Shown: piece after piece, positions 44,948 through 55,725 of the stretch | Numbering within the stretch: the stretch's first letter is position 1 | Layout: each line of letters begins with the position of its first letter | Assembly: GCA_023078685.1 (NCBI GenBank) | Contig: JALGAS010000006.1 | Span: 1,798,001-1,862,000 of the forward strand | Reading direction: 5' to 3' | Length of the DNA stretch: 64,000 bases | Source of the DNA: Neopestalotiopsis rosae | Taxonomy: Eukaryota > Ascomycota > Sordariomycetes > Amphisphaeriales > Sporocadaceae | The notes under the pieces: model-generated | The model's database searches: none | What the model saw: only the letters and a program-made list of their open reading frames with translations | What the model was told of the DNA's origin: nothing | Translations under genes and position numbers: made by a program

Positions 44948-46264
44948 ATGGCAGACCATGCTGAAAAGCCAAACAGAAAAAACATCCTCATCCTGGGTGG
45001 CTCCTATGCGGGGATGTCCGTTGCTCATTATGCACTGAGGCACATTGTACCAAAGCTACCAGAACCAAGCGAGTATCAGGTCGTACTGGTGAGCATTGGA
45101 ACGGAAGCCATGTGCCGGCCAGCCTGCCCAAGAGCCATGATATCAGACGAGTTCTTCTCCCAAGAGAAACTCTTTGTCAATATCCCCAAGCAGTTTGAGC
45201 AATATCCCAAGGGCAGCTTCCGCTTTGTCCACGGTGCAGCGACCAAGTTGGACCACGAAAAGCGTATGGTCAGCGTCAGACTGTTGGGCGATGAAGGTCC
45301 CACCAAGACCATCAGCTTTCACTCGCTCGTCATTGCCACGGGTGCTTCTGCCTCGTCCCCATTGATTGGATCCAATGGAGACCAAGACCGTCTCAGGTCG
45401 AGCTGGCGCGAGTTCCGCCGGGCTCTTCCAACGGCTCGGCATATTGTGATTGCAGGCGGCGGACCGACCGGCGTGGAGACCGCCGGCGAGCTGGGCGAGT
45501 ATCTCAACGGCCGAGCTTGGTTTTTCAGCTCCAAGCTGGCGGACCCGGACGTCAAGATCACCCTCCTGACGTCGTCGTCCAAGCTGCTTCCTGTGCTGCG
45601 CCCATCCATTGCGCTCAAGGCAGAGAAGCTCCTGGCGCAGGTCGGAGTGACGGTGGTCAAGGACGCCCCAGTGGTCAAGGTCTCATCATCCACGGCCGCC
45701 ACCAACAATAACGGGAATGGTAAGAGTATTGCCTCCTCGATCGGTGAGGAGGCAGACGCCGACTCCTTTTCGACGGGCAAGGTGACGGTGTCGCTCAAGG
45801 ACGGGACGAATATGGACGCGGACCTATACATTCCCGCGTTTGGCACGACGCCCAACACGGCCTTTGTCGACAGCGCCCTGCTGGCCGCCGACGGCCGGGT
45901 GCAGACCAACGGCGGCACGCTGCGCGTGGACAAGGCCGGACCACGAGTCTACTGCATCGGCGACGCCTCGACCTATGCCCGCGCTGCCGTGCACCACATC
46001 CTGGGCGCCGTGCCCGTTCTGGGCGCCAACATGCGCCGGGACCTGCTGGCGGCCGCGGGAAAGGGGGACAACTCCATCGATCGCGAGTTCAAGGAGGAGA
46101 AGCGCGAGATGCAAATGGTGCCTATCGGACGCAGCAAGGGCGTCGGCGCCGCGTTTGGCTGGCGCCTGCCTAGCTTCATGGTCTGGCTCATCAAGGGCAG
46201 GGACTACTTTCTCTGGACGACCCCGGCGCTTTGGAATGGGTCGCACTGGGCCAAGGAGTCTTGA
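44948..46264 (+). CDS. AIF/AMID-like FAD-dependent pyridine nucleotide oxidoreductase
   Basis: Intronless, 438 residues. The FAD-binding dinucleotide fold begins at ILILGGSYAGMS (14-25); a second, NAD(P)H-binding fold is at IVIAGGGPTGVETAGELGE (about 167-185); VIATGAS lies between, and YCIGDAS near the C-terminus completes the FAD site. This is the two-domain pyridine-nucleotide-disulfide reductase fold without redox-active cysteines in the usual place, as in AIFM2/AMID/FSP1 and yeast Aif1/Nde relatives. Members oxidise NAD(P)H and reduce quinones or related acceptors at membranes. The C-terminal hydrophobic and aromatic segment (WRLPSFMVWLIKGRDYFLW) could bind a membrane surface. Fungal genomes hold several paralogs whose exact acceptors are unknown. 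Confidence 0.9.
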   Translation: MADHAEKPNRKNILILGGSYAGMSVAHYALRHIVPKLPEPSEYQVVLVSIGTEAMCRPACPRAMISDEFFSQEKLFVNIPKQFEQYPKGSFRFVHGAATKLDHEKRMVSVRLLGDEGPTKTISFHSLVIATGASASSPLIGSNGDQDRLRSSWREFRRALPTARHIVIAGGGPTGVETAGELGEYLNGRAWFFSSKLADPDVKITLLTSSSKLLPVLRPSIALKAEKLLAQVGVTVVKDAPVVKVSSSTAATNNNGNGKSIASSIGEEADADSFSTGKVTVSLKDGTNMDADLYIPAFGTTPNTAFVDSALLAADGRVQTNGGTLRVDKAGPRVYCIGDASTYARAAVHHILGAVPVLGANMRRDLLAAAGKGDNSIDREFKEEKREMQMVPIGRSKGVGAAFGWRLPSFMVWLIKGRDYFLWTTPALWNGSHWAKES

Positions 46265-46551
46265 TCTTGAAGTTCCATGGTACTTAATTTGGTTGAAGCG
46301 CTCAGGATCGTTTTGATCGCAAGGGTTATTTTGTCAGAATGCCGGAGTATAATGTAGGGCTGGTTGATCAATCTTATATTCCATCACAGCAACTTCATGT
46401 GACATTCGAAATATTTCAATCATCTTTTGATTTGGTAGCATTCATTTCTCAAACAACGACGAGGTATATACTTCAATTTGTCCCATTCCACCACCACTAT
46501 TGAGTAGACAACCGTAACAGCTGCCCCAAGTGTGCCTTCTCATCAAAGCAA

Positions 46552-48208
46552 TCAAAGACACAAGACCTCATCCGAGGGGAAGATGGCTATGCTATCTATG
46601 TAGGATGCACCAGATCCATCGCCAAACCACTCTCGGTCGCAGTGATAGTAAAATGTCAAGGTGGCCGTGGCATCCAACTGTACAATGTTGTTAAAGGTGT
46701 ACTGGGACCAGGTGCTCTGGGTGCCGTTGACATTGTCGAAAGCCAGGGAGGCGATCTGGGTGTCGCCCCAGCTCACGTCGAGATGGCAGGCGCCGTCGAC
46801 TACCTCTTCGCCCGAGAAACGACGAGGACGGAGCGAGAAGGGCCAGTACCAGAACGTGACGGTGTAGATGGCGCCCGTGGGAATGTTGGTCAAGTCTTGG
46901 AAGAGGTGCATGTACAGTCCCGGTACATCCACGGGGAAACCACTTTTTTTTTGAAGTCTTCATGTCAGTATTGGCTCCTTCATGGAGTGCTAGGTAAGAT
47001 GCTTACGCAAAATTTGGCTGGCTGGGTGCTTGAAATCGTCCCCCTGACGAGAAAAAGGACGTTCCGAATCCGGGGTCATTACCAAGCCTCCACGGAGTAA
47101 TTTTGCCAAGGTCCGCTGCATCAAATTCATCAAAGCCTCCATTCGACACGAGATTGTCAATGGCGTTGGCTGTGCATAACGCAGTGGATGTGATGGTGGC
47201 TGTAACCGTCTAATGCCATCTATTAGCATTGGTTGCTTCTTTTGGTGAGACTAGTCCTCCAAGAGAGGTAGACGTAAAACATCGGGGAGAAAGCATCTCG
47301 CCTATTTGCAAAGGAAAGCTTACAGCATCGCGAGTTACAGTTACAAGCTCTGTGATTGTCGCTGTATTGCTACATTCGTTGTACTTTAGCATATTGATTT
47401 CTAGGAGAAGATAGCTGAGATTGATAAGCACTTAGAGGGAAAAGCACTCACTGCTCGATCGGCGCCTCGAGCGTGAAAGTCGCTGTCGTCAAAGCCGTCG
47501 CAGTCAAAGTTGATCGCACAGGATCTTCGATACAAGAGCATACTGAGGTGAGAAGTTGAGTGTTCGATGCTTGGAGATATTCAAGTTCGGCTGCTGGTTC
47601 CGAGTCAGGAATAGGTAGGTGAGTGACACCTGGGCCATTGGGAGGGTTCACTTGGTAGCCTTGATGACTACCATAGCCCGGCAGCTTGTCATGACTGGTC
47701 GATGAACCTCGATGGGTGCCGTGGCCTCCTTTCCCGTGTTTACCTCCATGTTCAAAGGGTATGTCAGTTGGGAAGCTTCTGCGGCGAAATTGCAGATTGG
47801 TGGAAATGGAGGTGGTCTTGATTCTCAGGTCAATCAGAAAACATAGAACGGCAACTATACACAAAAATCCACACTTGCCGTAATCACCGTCTGTTCAGTT
47901 GCAAAGCCCGTCGTGATCGTTTCAGTGACCGTTTCTGTCGTAAACGCGTCGCTGACAGCAACCTGCGTGAACACTGTGGCTGCAATGCTTGTTTCGGTAC
48001 TGGTGATAAATGATATGGGAAGAGGAACGACCTTTGAGCAATATGCCAGAGCTGGCGAGTACGTAGACAATATCGCGGCCGCACTGACTACAGAACTATC
48101 ATCACAGTCGACGATAGGAATGAGCAGTCCCTGCCCAGCCACAAGGAATGAGTACGTACTCGTCAAGAGAAAAAGGCGTGTTGAGGCCAACATGGCCCAC
48201 GATTTCAT
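46552..48208 (-). CDS. Secreted Ser/Thr-rich protein with C-terminal jelly-roll-like domain
   Basis: Minus strand, starting at 48208 and ending at 46552 with about five exons. A signal peptide (MKSWAMLASTRLFLLTSTYSFLVAG) leads to a Thr/Val-rich part (TETVTETITTG). A Gly/His-rich segment follows (HGGKHGKGGHGTHRG), then a Cys/Thr part (LLTSVCSCIEDP; TVTATITST). The C-terminal 150 residues (ANAIDNLVSNGGFDEF to the end, with YTVTFWYWPFS, ATLTFYYHC and SGASYIDSIAIFP) look like the CBM4/9-type beta-sandwich of fungal cell-surface proteins: a GGFDE start followed by a W-rich core and a final D-SI strand. It should be secreted or wall-associated and may bind glycans. Exons 1-2 and 2-3 joins are uncertain (several possible AG sites); the last two joins are phase-consistent. 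Confidence 0.68.
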
Positions 48209-48290
48209 GATTATTTCAGCGAGGAGGCTGTAAAGAGAGTAAGAAGTCTGGCGCCTTCATGGCCGAATAGCACCGATTGCATTCACACTA

Positions 48291-48297
48291 TTTTATA
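48291..48297 (-). promoter_or_regulatory. TATA box of the secreted jelly-roll protein gene
   Basis: Reads TATAAAA on the minus strand, about 85 bases before the ATG at 48208. Confidence 0.5.
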
Positions 48298-48987
48298 TGG
48301 CCGTGAGTTTGCCGCACTGGACTGATGCACCCTGCCGCCCATCTTCCTCTGTAGGTACGGCCTTGAGCCAAGGAATTTCTGCCGGATTCTGTGAAGCTGA
48401 ATTGAGACCCTTGCTCGCTTGCGAGACGATGACATCGCGTGTGCTAACCGCAACTCTCCGGGCCACTTGACGGCACGCTCATGTCTCATATCAACCGTGC
48501 TCTTGAGTTTTTGAAGGGTTCTTTTCTCGCTACCACTTTCCCTCTACATAAACCCATCATATGCCAGCTGTAATCGGTCAATTTCTCTTGGTATCGAAAT
48601 CCCATGAGACATATATATACCGCAATGATGATTGATCTTGAAATTGTTCATATGTGACTTTGTATGACCAATGGCTTCGAAACCATATGTCAGGATATCG
48701 AGGTGGCTATCTAGCTTGGGTAGTATATAAGTCGAGAAAAGGTGGACAGCGGGACAAGTTCCAAGTGAAAGCGGCTCAACTCCTGCCAATTTCCCCAGAA
48801 TGCGGGCTCAAAGTCAAAATTCTTCCACCTCGCGGATCGACGGATATGCAGTGCCGATAAGCCAATGGACCAAGCAAAACCTCATAATTGCTTCTTATGA
48901 TGATTCAAACTATACAGTACCAAGACCAGGAAAGGCGATGGTCCAAAACTCTACCGCCTCCTTAGGAATGGCATAACCCGTCATCGC
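48298..48987. other. Intergenic, 0.7 kb
   Basis: Promoter of the secreted protein gene and 3' region of the HSL-type esterase gene. No gene is seen. Confidence 0.45.
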
Positions 48988-49860
48988 CTATTTCTTCAAT
49001 GCTGCTTGCAGTGAGCGAATCATGAGAGCATACGCAACCTCTCGCTGCTCGCTCCGCGGAGTCCCCTCGGTGACATCCTTGTCGAAGCCATGCGACATTT
49101 TCGGCAGGGTCTGGTGCACGACAGCTTTACCCGCCTCCTCAATCCTCGACGCCAGGGCTTCAGCTTCGGGCGCCAGCGTGTCGCCCTCACACGTGATGAT
49201 GGTCGTGCTGGACGGGAACAAGGTCGGCTCCGCCAGCGACGGCGAGACCCGGGGATCCATCCGCATGGTCGAGTCGGGAGTGTAGCAGTCGTCAAACATT
49301 TTCGCCGTGCCCGCGGGGATGGGCTTTACCGGGTGCGGCACCTTTTTCGACGCCGCGTCTATCGACAGGTCCGTCGGCGGGTAGAGCGCGGCGACCGCCA
49401 ACACGTGGACCCCGTGCTTGGCAAGATCTTGTCGCAGCGTCGACGCCGCCACCAGGGCGAGGTTGCCGCCGGCGCTGAAGCCCGACACGGCGACCCTGGT
49501 CGCGTCAAACTCGTCCGCCTTGGAGGCGATCCACTTCAGGGTATCCTCGACGTCGTGGACGGCGGCCGGGAACGGGTTCTCCGGCGCCTTGCGGTAGTCC
49601 GCGTCCAGGACGACAAAGCCCGTCTCCCTGGCGACGCGCGCACAAAAGACACGATCTGAGCCGTGGCAGGGGAGGACGAAGCCGCTTCCGTGCCAGTTGA
49701 CCACGACCGGGCGCTTGGTTCCCGTGGTAGACCCAGCTTCACCTGGCGGATAGTAGAGATCCCCGACAATGACTCTTCCCGAGTCTCGTGAAGGTATGCG
49801 CACCCGACGAGGCTTCATCTCGCCAAAACGAATCATGTCGCGTTTGGCCACCGATCTCAT
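48988..49860 (-). CDS. Alpha/beta hydrolase, hormone-sensitive-lipase type
   Basis: The frame is open from 50145 to 48988 but its first in-frame ATG is at 49860, giving 290 residues; upstream it opens only with GTG. The landmarks of the HSL (alpha/beta hydrolase-3) family are present: the oxyanion motif NWHGSGFVLP (HGSG, where HGGG is usual), DADYRKAPENPFPAA, the nucleophile in SGFSAGGNLA, and the C-terminal His in KMSHGF; a catalytic Asp is likely in the EGDTLAPEAEAL segment. These enzymes hydrolyse short acyl esters of small molecules. The residues before the ATG (IWRWLTVYLIRFVLGF) also look conserved, so an upstream exon with the true start probably exists between about 49,900 and 50,150. 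A 60-base GT-AG segment there (ending about 49,890) could be an intron. Confidence 0.8.
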   Translation of the reverse strand: MRSVAKRDMIRFGEMKPRRVRIPSRDSGRVIVGDLYYPPGEAGSTTGTKRPVVVNWHGSGFVLPCHGSDRVFCARVARETGFVVLDADYRKAPENPFPAAVHDVEDTLKWIASKADEFDATRVAVSGFSAGGNLALVAASTLRQDLAKHGVHVLAVAALYPPTDLSIDAASKKVPHPVKPIPAGTAKMFDDCYTPDSTMRMDPRVSPSLAEPTLFPSSTTIITCEGDTLAPEAEALASRIEEAGKAVVHQTLPKMSHGFDKDVTEGTPRSEQREVAYALMIRSLQAALKK

Positions 49861-49925
49861 CTTGAAACCGAGGACAAATCGAATCAGATAGACTGTCAGC
49901 CAGCGCCAAATCTGATCTGTAGCCA

Positions 49926-49991
49926 GAGGATATGTGTGATGACGCCAAATACCAATTTTCGGTGTAATATTGAGGATATGTGTGATGACGC
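49926..49991. repeat. Pair of identical 20-base direct repeats
   Basis: The 20 bases GAGGATATGTGTGATGACGC occur at 49926-49945 and again at 49972-49991, 46 bases apart. They lie in the uncertain 5' part of the esterase gene. The spacing is not a multiple of three. Confidence 0.75.
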
Positions 49992-50145
49992 TGTTGCTGT
50001 CAAATCTAGCAGACTGGTGGGAAAACCCTTGGCTGCACGTATCAAGGCCAGACGCGCGGGCAGCGGCAACATGGACCGAGGCAGCCAGGGTGTTCCTGTC
50101 GCCGGGAAGCTTAGCGACATGCCCTAGAGCGACAACCAGCCCCAC

Positions 50146-50737
50146 TGTGGCTGTCGAAATGCGCTACCCAGAGTAGATATAGTCGTGGTAGGTAGTCACA
50201 AGGAAGGACTCTATTATATGTCCTCCTCCGCCGTGTCCCTTTGAAAGTATCTGAGGTATCGATAGTGCCCAAACTGTAACCGTCTCTTCATTGAACGGAT
50301 ATGTATATTCGGCCTCTATGCAGCAAAATTCATACCTGCGCAAGCCAAAGTCGCGCTAATATCACAGGCGGCCGCCGCTAACATAGAAAACGGCGAAAGT
50401 ATACTCGAACTATCCAGTCGTTGGTTGGTACATGCCGAATGCCCATTTCGTATCACGCATACATCAACGACTACATATAGGATGGAAGTGCGAGATCCAA
50501 TTGTGTTGGCCCTTTGTGTCTTTGAAGAGAATGCAACCCAGATTTCAATTCACCTGAGTAAGTATATTGCCAATGATAAAACACGAGGGGGTAAAAAAAG
50601 CTCGTCAAGCAACTGAATCCCCTCGATCCTCTCATATATAGTACATACAACAACGCATTTTGCGAACCCCATTTTCGACAGCCGTGTTGGAAGTGCTCCT
50701 TCGAAGACAGCCACTTTATTCATCATTCATGTCTTGC
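50146..50737. other. Intergenic, 0.6 kb
   Basis: Region upstream of the esterase and downstream of the DUF7726-like gene. Nothing is seen except an AT-rich stretch near 50590-50640. Confidence 0.45.
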
Positions 50738-51867
50738 TTATCGGCTGGTGATGTGAGTCTGGCCATACTTATCCGTATAAGCCGACTCGGTGTCTCTGAG
50801 CAAAATCCCACGATTCTGGTTCTCAGTAATGTTGACACCTCCGTCCTTTGCGTAAATTTTCTCCATTTCGAGACGCATGGCACTCTTGGGCTTGTTCTGC
50901 TTGATGCGTTGCTTCTCGAAGAATACATAACTGCCGTAAAAGACGGCACTGGTATTGCCGTCCAATGGGCCCTTCTTCGCGAGAAAGTCGTTGAGTTGCT
51001 TCGATTGAATCTTGCGGAACGGGTTGAATGAGTTGCCAATCTCGCGCAGGAATGCAGCTTGCGTGACATCCTCCTTGCGCAACAGTGCCCGGATCTTCTT
51101 GCGTAATTCATCACAAGTATCGTAGACCGGAACCGGTCCCTTGTCTTCGCCATCGAGCGTGACGCCGCCCACATCGAGCGATTCGGGGACACTCTTGCCC
51201 GAGGCCTTGCCTGCAGCCTTGGTCGTTGTAGCTGTCTTGGCCTTCTTGGGCGCAGTGTTCTTGACGCCCTGGAGCTCTCGCTTCTTGAAAAACTTCCATG
51301 CATTGTAGTACATGTCGCTTCCAGAACCTGCATCAGTGCCATTCTGGTTCATGTAGCGGTAGTACTGGACGGATCCAACGTCAATAGCCTTCTGGAACTC
51401 GCCAACCTTCATGGCACCAGAGTCAATGAAGCGTCTGACCTTGCCGCGAACCTTTTGTGCGCTCTCATCAGGATGATCGAGACGAGGGTCATCGTCGTCA
51501 ATCTCAGGGACAGGCTCAGGCTCAGCCACTGCCTCTGATTTACGCTTCTTCGATGCAGCTTTTGTGGCAGCTCCATCCGTTCCCTCTGTGGCTGCCTTTG
51601 CACCCTTGGCCACTGCAGCAGATGTGTTTGGCTTTGAACCTTGAGGCTCAGACACTGAGGGCTGGACATTCTCCTTTCCTGTTTGAGGAGCAGGAGAAGC
51701 CTATTGAAATTTTAGCAACGAGGTCAGACAGAAGCAGCAGCAGTTGCGTCTGCAATTTCAGGGTCAAGGTCAATTACAATCTGTTGGTTCGGGGTCAGGA
51801 AAGGACTAGACGCGCTGCCGAAACTTTGGCGCACAGTGGCAGGATCCCAAGACCACGAGGAAGCCAT
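50738..51867 (-). CDS. DUF7726-like two-repeat nuclear protein
   Basis: Two exons, 51867-51778 and 51700-50738, phase 0, giving 350 residues. After an Ala/Lys/Pro-rich disordered N-terminus with a probable nuclear localisation signal (SKKRKSE), there are two related helical units. The first is VRGKVRRFIDSGAMKVGEFQ with YYRYMNQ and YYNAWKFFKKREL; the second is LRKKIRALLRKEDVTQAAFL with LNDFLAKKG and FYGSYVFFEKQRIK. Between them is an Ala/Lys/Thr-rich linker. This is the layout of the fungal DUF7726 family, whose helical units resemble DNA-binding folds; function unknown. The C-terminal stop lies after TDKYGQTHITSR. Confident that the gene is real; the family name is moderately sure. Confidence 0.78.
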
Positions 51868-53820
51868 CTCTTTTAGGGTTTGTGGACGGATGACCTTGGA
51901 GGTTCCGTCTTGACCAGCTCGCCCCTGCTTGAATAGGGCAATACGATAGGGGTCAATGGGATTGTCTTTGCTCTCAACAATTCAATCAAATGGTTTGATT
52001 AAGGTTGGTGAGTTGCGACGACAATGCCAATGGCTGCAGCTCTGTAAATTTGGATAATTGAAGATTGATTTACAAGATACGACGATAGAGATCGCGTTGC
52101 GCAACCCGCGTTTTGGAAGACCCGCGACTGAATAACAACAATTGGATTGACGTCAGGTCCACTGTTGATCCGTGCTTTCGTTAGCGCGGCCACAACGGTC
52201 GCTATTGCCTACCCCAGATCTCAGTGCTGGGCAGTGGAGAGAATAGCACTGAATGGCACCTCGCAGCAGCAAAAGAAACTTCATTTTTAGAGCATTTCTC
52301 AAGACGTTGGTACAAAAGCCGTACGTATCCTATCCAGTTTGACGATACACTTCTTACCTCAGAGTGATTTCATCACACCTGTCCAAGCTTTAGCAGAAAT
52401 TTACCATCGTCGTTGGGCGAAAAAGTCACCATTGTGCGCTGCAGTGCGTCTCAAGTATTTCGCAGCACGTCAGCAAGGCAGTTGCATACCGGCCTTCAAC
52501 GTTCTAGCACTTGAGTACCTACGGTATCTGCCCGAGTTCAGGCACATATCAACTAACCTAGGCAAGTTGCGCACCTCCCAAACATTGAACATTGGGAGAT
52601 ACTGCAAAATTCAATGTTTAGAGACCACTGAAGTCATCGAGTAAGAGTTTGCAAGTTGTACTGGAAAAGAAAGGAGAAGGAGATTATATACACATTGAAA
52701 TTCTTTTGAGATATGCAATTGAATTGAGTGTGGTCCTAGCTGCAGCCAGGTCGTAGAATACTGGGTAGCATCCGCTAATTTCTTCAACCAGCGGCAGGTC
52801 CCTGTACAGAGTACAGATCCGGACGGCACCTGAGTAGCGTAGTAAACGTACCTAATCTCCTTCTTTGCACTCAACTAAAGACGTGCGTCCATCAAAACTG
52901 TTGCATTTATAGACAAAGTATACTGGAGATCTGGAAATGTTCTACAACAATTTGGATATTTTAGCAACAGAGCAAACAAAAGGGATCCACAACACAGGAG
53001 CTTCAAAACTCCTTGAATGGTGCAGGAAGGATGAACCCGATACTTAACTGGCAAGCAACTGAAGTTCCCCGCAACCCTTTCTGTTTCAACCAACTTCAAA
53101 TAGATTGGGGGTTGCGCGGATCACCATTCTCGTAAAGTGCTTTTCGACTCGCCCTACCACTCAGAACCATCCAACGGCGCCGGCTCTTACCCAACGACTA
53201 CTTTAATGCTTACCTTAATGTATATTCTGCCGAAGACCGAAGCTACTGATGCAACGGAGCTTGGGATCAACCTGGTTGTCCCATATTGAGCTCCCTCGGC
53301 GCGGAGCTTGGCGGTCCCCAGAAACAGTATCCCCATCGGCGCTTCACACCTCTAAACTGGTCAATCCGCTACTGTTGGGATGCTGTTCTCGAACGATGAA
53401 GTCACCCGTTGGTATCCACTAGCCAAATCCGTGTTCTCACTTAGATGCGGCTCAAATTTAAGTACTCCGTTCTGAGAACGTGGAAGATCTGCAAGCATCC
53501 GATCCTGGTTTTCATATTTTGTGGAACGGGTCACCTTCATACAATCGCTGTTTAGGCAAAATGGTGACCCTTAAGAAATATATTTCACTACGTTCGTTTC
53601 TTCCTGGCGAAGAAAGATACTGTTGGCTGCATCCATCTTCTCTTCTCTGCGAGTCCCGCTGGCGCGACGTCCTTCAATCATTTTTCTATCTTAACATTCC
53701 TCCTATTGATCTTGCTGGCAAGCCTTTACAGTTTGCACCTTGCCCTGCGGATATTGCAAACCCGAATTGCCAGTGTGGTCTATTTATGACGTCTGTAACA
53801 ACTTCTCGGCCAAATTCATC
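51868..53820. other. Intergenic, 1.95 kb, promoter of the LPMO gene
   Basis: No supported gene. The frames at 52339-52644 and 53480-53833 have no family resemblance; the latter overlaps the LPMO start in another frame. The LPMO promoter probably includes GGGG/CCCC elements near 53300-53330. Confidence 0.5.
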
Positions 53821-54777
53821 ATGTCTCTATTGAAGACCGTCTTCCTCGCTGCCTTAGGGGCAGCTACAGTCTCGGCTCACAGTTATGTGCTTGATATCGA
53901 TATTGACGAGAAGTCATATGTCGGCTTCAAGCCTATCAACGGCTCTATAAACGACCCCGTCATTGTTGGATGGAAAACATTAGCGTGGGATCAAGGCTGG
54001 GTTGGCAAAGATTCCTACTCGACTCCCGACATCATCTGTCACAAGAATGCAACGAACGCTCAGGGTCATGCTCCGGTGGCTGCTGGCGACAAGGTGCACA
54101 TCCAATGGAACGGCTGGCCCCAAGGGCACAAGGGACCCGTCGTCGACTATCTTGCGCCATGTGGCTCTGAGGGATGCCAGGTCGTGGATAAGACCAGCTT
54201 GCAGTTCTTCAAGATCAACCAAGGCGGTCTCGTTAACTCGACGGCAATGCAGCCGTTTGGCGAATGGGCTACTGACCAGCTGATCGCAAACAACAACTCG
54301 TGGCTCGTCGAGATCCCCGACACCGTCAAGCCAGGTTTCTACGTGCTGCGCACCGAGATCATCGCCCTGCACAATGCCACCACAGGAGCACAACATTATC
54401 CCCAATGCCTGAACCTTGAGATTACCGGCAACGGCACCGAATCTCCTTCTGGTGTGTTTGGTGAGCGTCTGTACAACACAACGCAGCCAGGCTTGGACCA
54501 AAGTGTCAATATCACCGCCGGAGTCACCAGCTACCTTGTTCCCGGCCCGACACTCATCCCCGATGCCGTCTCCATCTCCTTGACCAATCCGATCCCGACC
54601 GGCACCGGCTCCGTTGTCACCGCAACACCGTATTCACTGCCCAACTCGTCAAGCAGCGCGGCAGGCATGGCCACTGCTACCACAAGAAACAAGAATGGCG
54701 GGGCTTTGCTGTCTCGACCGACTATGGCCCCAAATGTCGACGCCCGAAGGTGGTATCATCAAGGTCTTGGGTTCTAA
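53821..54777 (+). CDS. AA9 lytic polysaccharide monooxygenase
   Basis: Intronless, 318 residues. The signal peptide MSLLKTVFLAALGAATVSA is followed by His20, which becomes the N-terminal copper-binding histidine. The second histidine of the brace is His83 in GHAPVAAGD, and the axial Tyr193 lies in AQHYPQC with Gln191, all as in AA9. Cys73/Cys196 and Cys114/Cys119 fit the family disulfides. The enzyme uses copper and oxygen or peroxide to cut cellulose or related glucans at C1 and/or C4 outside the cell. The catalytic domain ends near SYLVPGPTLI (about 255). A Ser/Thr-rich tail of about 60 residues follows, with neither a CBM1 nor a clear GPI signal. Several Asn-x-Thr/Ser sites are present. 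Confidence 0.95.
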   Translation: MSLLKTVFLAALGAATVSAHSYVLDIDIDEKSYVGFKPINGSINDPVIVGWKTLAWDQGWVGKDSYSTPDIICHKNATNAQGHAPVAAGDKVHIQWNGWPQGHKGPVVDYLAPCGSEGCQVVDKTSLQFFKINQGGLVNSTAMQPFGEWATDQLIANNNSWLVEIPDTVKPGFYVLRTEIIALHNATTGAQHYPQCLNLEITGNGTESPSGVFGERLYNTTQPGLDQSVNITAGVTSYLVPGPTLIPDAVSISLTNPIPTGTGSVVTATPYSLPNSSSSAAGMATATTRNKNGGALLSRPTMAPNVDARRWYHQGLGF

Positions 54778-55725
54778 GCACGCAGCACAAATTTCGCTGG
54801 CCGTGGCCTTATTTGTATTCTTGTATATAATTCAAGGACTTTGAAGCGTCAGGGTCCATTTGTATAGACAGTCGTCAACAGTAGACGACATGTTCCTCGG
54901 CCATTACGTCAAGTCAACCGAAGAAAATTAAACCATCATCTCATAGTCAATTGTGATTAATCTCAGAGGACATTTTGCGAGTTTGTTAGCTGTTTGCCAT
55001 TCACGGGTTTGATCCGCTGCGTTGCGGTTGTTGCAATGATTGCCACTGAAACTTTAGCATGCATCGCAGTAGCTGTGGTGCACAAGCGGCGCCTAAGAGA
55101 GGAGGCTTCGAGTGCAGTAATCGATACCTGTCCATGTGTCGGATGTGGGCAAAGAATTCAGCGATAGACCACAAGAGACGTTTGAGATCCCCAAAAGTTG
55201 CAGACAGGCAATCGCAAGTGAACGCTACAATCCACTCAGGTATGGTTGGCATGGTGAGCACTTCTGAACGCTTCGCAGAGGTGCGATGCAATTGAATCAC
55301 GTCATTTGTACTGCAGCGACCGGCTTCGTAATCGACACTCATCCAAAAGAACGCGAAAAGCCGACGACGCCTGCAGCGGCCCGCGTTCTTAGGGTCGGCG
55401 CTTTGTAATCTTATAAGCTTACTTTTAAGTAGTGTACCTTGACCAAGCGCAGGTCTCGGTGAGCTCTGCAGCTAATCGGTCCCGACTGCTTGGGCGGAAG
55501 CCACATTTGTCACCAGCTTCTAAGCTATTCGGGTCCGTGTATAATCATGGTGAGATATTCGTGATCCATCATTGAAAGACAAGAGCTATATCTACTGCTT
55601 CGTTTTCCGCGATTTGGGACAAGATACTGGCCATCATAAGCAACAAACTCATTCAGACGCTCCCCGTATTTACAGCACATCGACTACCCCAATTTACAGC
55701 GCAGCGCAGATACTTTGGGTATCCA
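54778..55725. other. Intergenic, 0.95 kb
   Basis: Holds the 3' end of the LPMO gene and the promoter of the monooxygenase gene. An imperfect AT-rich inverted repeat lies near 55405-55430 (CTTATAAGCTTACTTTTAAGT). No gene is seen. Confidence 0.45.

Noticed and set aside
51457..51876. 139-codon plus-strand frame
   Set aside because: Antisense to the DUF7726-like gene, whose minus-strand frame has repeats, an NLS and proper splice sites.
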